A DNA stretch of 64,000 bases. It comes from Pisolithus tinctorius. Its lineage: Eukaryota; Basidiomycota; Agaricomycetes; Boletales; Pisolithaceae. The stretch's first letter is position 1. Every line of letters starts with the position of its first letter. A model generated the notes under the pieces. The model was not told the DNA's origin, did not search any database, and saw only the letters and a list, made by a program, of their open reading frames with translations. The position numbers were made by a program, and so were the translations under genes. This document shows positions 58,609-64,000 of the stretch, in pieces. The stretch is taken from the NCBI GenBank assembly GCA_024663395.1, contig JANFAH010000006.1:2232001-2296000 (forward strand). The letters run 5' to 3'.

Positions 58609-60735
58609 ATGGAGGCCTTTGAAGACGACAATCCATTCGAGAATGATGTCGATCGTATATCCTCTGAGACGTCATCCACGTCCAGAGTGAACATTTCTGC
58701 TCCATCCTCTCCACCACCCAGCGCAGCACATCTCGTGTCTCCAACAATAAGCCACCACAGCAGACCGTTCCCATCCCCAGGTACAAGCAAGCAGCCGCAA
58801 CCTATGTACAAGACCGACTTCTGCTGCAACAGGGACAGGTGGTTACACTCTGGCGACGACGTCGAAATCCTTGTATGTGACTCGGAACTTCTGGTACTGT
58901 CACCTCAGTGGCTAACGACTACACACGATAAGATAACTGACGCACAGAAGACAACCGTGAACTCTGCTACGCCTTACATAGCGTACGTGATCCAAGCAGG
59001 GGTGAGCGTTCTTCCAGGTTGGTAGTCTCGAACGTTAGCCCACTAATTACCCCCCTCGCAGACCGCAGAGGCAAGACATCGCTATTCCGAGTTCGAGTCT
59101 CTCCGGTCCAGTCTTGTGAAGCTCTATCCGACTCTCATAGTCCCGCCTATCCCGTCCAAGCAGAGTATTAGCGATTATGCAACCAATCCGTCCAAGGCCA
59201 AGGAGGACGCCGCGATGATTGCGAGACGCAAGCGCATGTTACAGACGTTTCTGAACCGCATTGCACGCCACCCTATATTATCGAACGAACATGTTTTCCA
59301 TCGCTTCCTTGATGGCGAAGTGTCATGGGTGTGTCATGCTTCTAGCCCTATTGGCCTACCAACCACTCACATCACTGTGGTAGACCGAGGTCTTGCATTC
59401 TCCGCCCCTGTCTCTCCTTCCAAAGAATATCCTGAAGGCCCCTTCACACAACCCAACTGATCAGAATGCATCACCTGCATACGAGGCATTGCCTAATCCG
59501 TCTCCAACCTACCCCTTGCGACATCCAGAGCAGAGGTTCATGGACTCCGAAGTGTTCACAAACAAGTTTGCAAGCCACCTTAGTGGCCCCATGGAAAAGG
59601 TCTCTCGGCGAATGCTCAAACGGTGGTCAGGTAGGCAGTTGCCACTGTTTAGGAATTTGGGTAGTTCGTTTGACTTCATGATGCCGTAGAGAGTGCACAT
59701 GACTACTCTGAATTGGGTGCTGCACTCAATGGTTTTAGTTTAAATGAAAGTGGTGCTCTTGCTACTGCGATCGAGAAGACAGGGCAGGCAGTAGACGCTA
59801 CTTACATGTCCACGACAAGATTGGTATTGCCCTTCCCCAATATCGCTTAATTGCATGAAGTCTGATTGATGTCATTTCCAGCTGCAGGAACTCGAACAGA
59901 ATTGGGCAGAACCTCTGCACGAGTACACACAATTTGCCTCCATAATTAAGAAACTGCTGGTATACCGTCATCAGAAGCACGTCCAGTATGAAATGACCAA
60001 AGACGTCTTAGAGAATAAGCGGGAACTCTTGGAGGAGTATGAGAAGAGTGAGAGGGAGGCAAAGAGGCTTGAAGAGGCGTTGGCACGCGGGCGGGTGAAT
60101 GGGCTCTCGCCTCGCCCAGAAGGACAGGAGGAAAATGAGGGTCCTGACGAACCTGCATCCGCATATCTGCCACCACACCCGGAACCTAATCCCCACAAGA
60201 GGCGTGCACCTGGGATGGCCTTCCTTAATGCATTGAGCTATACGCTGCATGGAATGATGGATGTCGACCCTGAAACAGCTAGACGAAACGGTATCAGCAA
60301 AACACGGGAGACAATCTCCCAGGTACGTCAGCATAACTCGTGTAGCTGCGTATCATTAACTACGACGGGGCTGTGCTTTGAAGCTTGAGGACGCCCTTCA
60401 CCTAGCAGCTCAAGACTTGAAATATTCTGGCTCCACAATCCAGGCAGACCTCGATCGTTTCCAACGCCAGAAAGTTGCTGATTTGAGAGAGATGACGATC
60501 AGCATGGCCAGAAGCCACAGGGATTGGTGCAAGAAGGTAACGTGCCCAGACTGTGTTTCACTGCGTGCTTGACATTACGTGTGGTCAGAACTTGGAAACG
60601 TGGCAAGCAGCCAGGAGGGAAATCGAGAAAATTCCTAATCACCCAAACAGCATGCCCGCCACACAGAGTGGAAAGGGTGCGGCAGGACCATCGAACACTC
60701 GAAGAGACTCTTCCGCAACGGTGAACGGGAGATGA
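58609..60735 (+). CDS. SNX41: Sorting nexin Snx41/Atg20-type (PX-BAR protein)
   Basis: Phosphoinositide-binding retrieval factor of early endosomes, likely also linked to autophagy. Eight exons (58609-58872, 58933-59001, 59062-59328, 59384-59630, 59690-59823, 59882-60322, 60384-60536, 60589-60735) give 573 residues. A Ser/Pro-rich N terminus precedes the PX domain: DVEILITDAQKTTV, YIAYVIQAGTAEARHRYSEF and RSSLVKLYPTLIVPPIP, then RRKRMLQTFLNRIARHPIL. TEVLHSPPLSLLPKNIL is characteristic of the Snx41 group. The C-terminal half is helical BAR-like (QELEQNWAEPLHEYTQFAS, KKLLVYRHQKHVQYE, ENKRELLEEYEKSEREAKR), interrupted by a Pro-rich linker (YLPPHPEPNPHKRRAP). Snx41 and Atg20 are close paralogues and the assignment between them is tentative. 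Follows BFR2 on the same strand. Its first intron (60 nt) is open in frame. Confidence 0.88.
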
Positions 60736-61518
60736 AACCCTCACCTTACGTGCCCATGGACCAGAACCATGGGCCAGAGACTGACCTTGGATGTTTCTTT
60801 GCTTAGTATAACCTCAATTATATATTGACTGCGTTTTTACTTATTATGGTGTGCTCTCCGTGGCCGGTCGCAGTGCGGGGTTAGGTTTCAGCAAACACGG
60901 CCTTCCCATGAGATGTGGGCTTTCGGCGCTTTGCCACTCAGCTGCGTCCGGCATATAGTTGTCATTATCCGGGAAGCTTCCTATTAGCCGTTTACAATGT
61001 CCCCGCCGTCTGCAGTAGAAAGAATATTTGTTTGCCGCTCAGATTGACTTCATGCACTATGTCAAACGCTGATCTCTCCCTTGATCGAGGTGTAGATCCC
61101 AACTGAAAAGCGACTAGCTTCGAATTCGAAGCTAGATATAGACACTAATGATTGAAACGTTGAGTAACGCTTCTCGGTGTAGACGCCAACTATTGTCGAT
61201 GGCAGTTGACTATTCGGGGGTCTCAGGGTCACTGGAGCGCCTGTTCATCATGACCTTAAACTCTAGATAAGCGGCTGGAAGAAACCCTTCTATATTGTGA
61301 ACCAGTAACCTATATGGGAGGGTATACTTCGATCAAGAATATTTACATACAAGAAAGTTGCTACTTAGATGATTAAAGACGATATTAATACTAAAGATAT
61401 TCCCATAATATTACATGTGCGCAGTCTATCCCTGGGGCGACGATGTCGAGGAGTCCGTGTATGCCATGCGGTAGTTTGAAAAAAACCAATAAACGTTACT
61501 TAAAGCATTCATAAGTTA
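60736..61518. other. Intergenic region between SNX41 and the Zn2Cys6 gene (convergent)
   Basis: Contains both 3' flanks. A 22-nt perfect palindrome lies at 61114-61135. A/T-rich from about 61310 to 61410. No gene seen. Confidence 0.45.
61114..61135. repeat. 22-nt perfect palindrome
   Basis: CTAGCTTCGAA is immediately followed by its reverse complement TTCGAAGCTAG, with no spacer. It sits between convergent genes, about 380 nt after the SNX41 stop. It could form a cruciform or be a dyad binding site; the function is unknown. Confidence 0.85.
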
Positions 61519-62910
61519 TCATGCCGATGCCGGCGGACTGATGTTAGATGACGGTGAACTCGTGGTTGTGGACGTCGATGGAGTGCTTGGTGGTGCGGGG
61601 TTGGTTCGTGTTGGGCTTTGGGTTGATGTTTGACCGGCAACATCGCTGTCAAGAGTCTTTCGGCGACGCTTGTGCTGACCACGACGGGACTCTGTGGGGT
61701 ACTCGCACTTGATGCGACGGCGTGCACATTGGCTAGATAACATCATAAACGTTGTCACATGTTTCGAGAGAGCACACTGATCAGCTTACTTGCAAGTTTG
61801 GTCCGGGTTGTGAGCTGATGGCCTGCCACAGGCGATTTTCCTCTCTCGGCAAAACAGGCATGCCAAAGCCTGCTTCTTCTGCTCTCCACTCTTCTTTGTT
61901 GACTTTGACAGCGGATCATCAGGGTTAGACCACGTTGCATTTGCAGTGTGCAAGGTCCGGATTCCAGCTTCCTGCCGAATCAGGCCATCTGTTGAGTGGT
62001 GGAAGCGCTTGTTACTGAAGTGTCTAGATGCTGTTGGTGTATCTTCTTGACGCGACAAATATGAATCACGTTCGCGTGAATGAGATGTGCGCTGCTGCAC
62101 AGAAGGGCGGCTACCCGTGTATGACACCTTTAGGGGAGCACCCTGGGAGGGTACTGTCATGTGCAGCTGAGGAAGGCAATATGCATCGTTGGTAGTAGAC
62201 AAAGATGAATGGGCGTCATTTTCTTCCTATAGTTTAGATCGTGAGATCTATCGAAGTCTGCCACCTAAATTAGTGCCTGACCTTTACGTTGAAACCATCT
62301 ACCTCTTCTATGGAGCGTTTTTTAGACGGTGCACGGGCACGTCGCTCAGTATCGGGCTGGCAGTGCAGCGGAGGAAGGCTTGCTATGGAAGTGACGGTAC
62401 AGTGTGCATCACTCGCCAGTGACGGGACTTGTGTGAGGTAGCAATCGTTAACCAGCGCTGACTTATAATCGTGTGAAGTGGTGTCGGTTAGGTGCATGTT
62501 GCCGCCTTTGCCGTGATAGGCTAGACTAGGGGTGAGGGAGAGGGGTATGGACCTTAGACTACTCTCGCTATCACTCCTCTGAGGGGACGAGTGTTCGGTC
62601 TATTTAGCCAATCATACTTAGCTGTGAGGATGGACAACGATAGGGTACTCACAGGTAACGTTGGCGAGTCGAATGAAAGTAGCAAGGGATGATATGGGGG
62701 ACAATCAAAGCCACCATCTGAGGTATCCACCCAAGGAAGCATGTTATCCGAAGGGTCCTGCCATGACTGCCACGACTTCCAGAGGTGTTCGGGGTAGTGG
62801 TCATAAGAGGCGGATCCAGCGCCTTGCGAAAGCCAGAGTGCGGAGTCCAAGTCGCCATGAAAACTGTCCGCGGCGACCCAGACGGGCTCCTGAAATTGTG
62901 GCGATGCCAT
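61519..62910 (-). CDS. Zn(II)2Cys6 binuclear-cluster transcription factor
   Basis: Fungal DNA-binding regulator. Four exons (62653-62910, 62282-62461, 61790-62226, 61519-61732) encode about 362 residues. The zinc cluster reads CLFCRERKIAC, then GRPSAHNPDQTCNQCARRRIKC with cysteines at about 269, 272, 279, 291, 294 and 301, matching CX2CX6CX11CX2CX6C. A 57-nt intron falls inside the cluster just after the fourth cysteine. A basic linker (RGQHKRRRK) and a Ser/Thr/Pro-rich tail follow. The cluster is near the C terminus, a layout found in several basidiomycete factors and unlike the usual N-terminal Gal4 position. No fungal-specific TF homology domain is visible. The first intron (191 nt, 62462-62652) is inferred from phase and a CCTAAC branch site, so the first exon junction is the least certain part. 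Target genes are unknown. Confidence 0.82.
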
Positions 62911-64000
62911 GTCGGAAGTACTAGTTAGGCGGAAGTAAAAAAAAAGCGAAAAATGAACCAAATGTCCGTCCGGAAGGGACCCAAGTTGAAGTGGGGGAGG
63001 TTGGGGATCTTGTCTGACGTCGGTACTTGCGACGGGACGTGTTTTATGCTACATCCACAACTGTAGCAGAAGCCGCGCACCAAGCACACGCACATTAAAC
63101 GAGGGTCCCCCAAATTTAGGAAGATGCGAGTGTCACTTGTGAAAACATCCTGCCGCTAATTACAGTTTACTTAAATGGGCCCACTCCTGAGGAACAAGCA
63201 TCGATATGAAAGGGAAGGATAGAAGGACTGCGTGGAATATGAACGTTCGAACTTCCACGTAGATAAGCTGGTGAGCGGATCTGTAGTCATCATGGGTTCC
63301 GCTTTGCCCGCACGTGTACCGATCAAGCCACAGGATCGATCCGAGAGAAAGAGCCATTTGCCCAGCTGATAAGGGATTTCAGTTAGTAGCAACGGAAGGA
63401 GCAAGATGAGTGCCCACCGAAAGTGCAAAGTGCGGCAGAGGCAGCACCTGGGTCGAGGGCTGCACATTTGTAATTTTCCAATGTCCCACTGCCTCGAGTC
63501 TTAAAAGGCTTAGCTGATTTAGCACTAACACCACTAAAGGTGCGGCCTTACGCGGGGCGATGGACGGAGCTTCATCGTAATGGACTGACGGAGTAAGGCG
63601 TACTATGTTCGCGCCGTACATCACAAAAGCCACAGGCGGGTCATGCCCGTAGCAGGAGTTCCCATTGGAAGGCTTCAATTCCCAACACTCGGTGAGCGCA
63701 TCAGAACAATCATGTCTACGTGGGTTCTTTGGAAACTTTCATCCCCCTGAAACGCCGAGACTCAGCATGCCCTCAAAATTTAATGCAACCCAACGGCAAG
63801 GAAGCAGCAAAATGGAAGGTATGACAAAGTAGGAGTTCGACCTACCTACAACTCTTCATATCGCTTTGAATGATCTCTGATGCAGCACGCAATGCTTCAG
63901 TCACCTAACACCTAGCAGTGCAGGACCCACGCCGAATGAATGCGGTTAGCTGCTACGAGGGAATCTCGTACAGTGCAAGCCAACCACGAACATTACCATG
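62911..64000. other. Right-hand end of the window, no firm gene
   Basis: Probably begins with the promoter of the Zn2Cys6 gene. Two minus-strand ORFs, 63379-63678 and 63171-63467 (the latter with a hydrophobic RWALILLLPLLLTEIPYQLG segment), could be exons of a membrane protein gene continuing off the window, but I could not join them convincingly. Confidence 0.35.

Overview
The window is nuclear DNA of a filamentous basidiomycete, most likely an Agaricomycete. Almost every recognisable gene is cut by many short introns (about 47-65 nt) with GT(R)NGT donors, CTNAY-like branch points and YAG acceptors. The protein set is fungal: Shr3, Bfr2, Ecl1 family, a 21 kDa complex I subunit, Vrg4-type GDP-mannose transporter, Zn2Cys6 factor. 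Gene models were built by joining exons by hand so that reading phase and protein-family motifs agree. Exon coordinates are given in each entry.

Left arm (1-18.5 kb) is gene dense: complex I 21 kDa subunit (5' cut by the window edge), a proline iminopeptidase-like S33 hydrolase (minus), a small J-domain protein (plus), an OHCU decarboxylase (minus), a Gfo/Idh/MocA oxidoreductase (plus), the ER permease chaperone Shr3 (plus), a SET-domain lysine methyltransferase spread over 6.6 kb by very long introns (plus), and an Ecl1-type zinc protein (plus). 18.5-36.3 kb is close to a gene desert: no long ORF, no recognisable transposon, and only a few low-confidence ORFs.

Right arm (36.4-63 kb): a Ser-Lys-repeat protein (minus), Sm protein B (minus), nitronate monooxygenase (plus), pyruvate carboxylase with 26 exons (minus), GDP-mannose transporter (minus), a stretch with weak ORFs, a large acidic AT-hook protein (minus), Bfr2/AATF (plus), a Snx41-type sorting nexin (plus) and a Zn2Cys6 transcription factor (minus). 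No operon or gene cluster logic is evident. These are mostly housekeeping genes in divergent, convergent and tandem arrangements: ribosome biogenesis (Bfr2), splicing (SmB), secretion and trafficking (Shr3, GMT, Snx41), anaplerosis (PYC), respiration (complex I).

The most unusual observations concern gene architecture rather than a new system. Pyruvate carboxylase has a 5-nt internal microexon and a 17-nt exon that carries the biotinylation site next to a GC-AG intron. BFR2 has two GC-AG introns. SmB has a first coding exon consisting of the ATG alone. The SET gene has introns of up to 1.7 kb beside neighbours with introns of about 55 nt.
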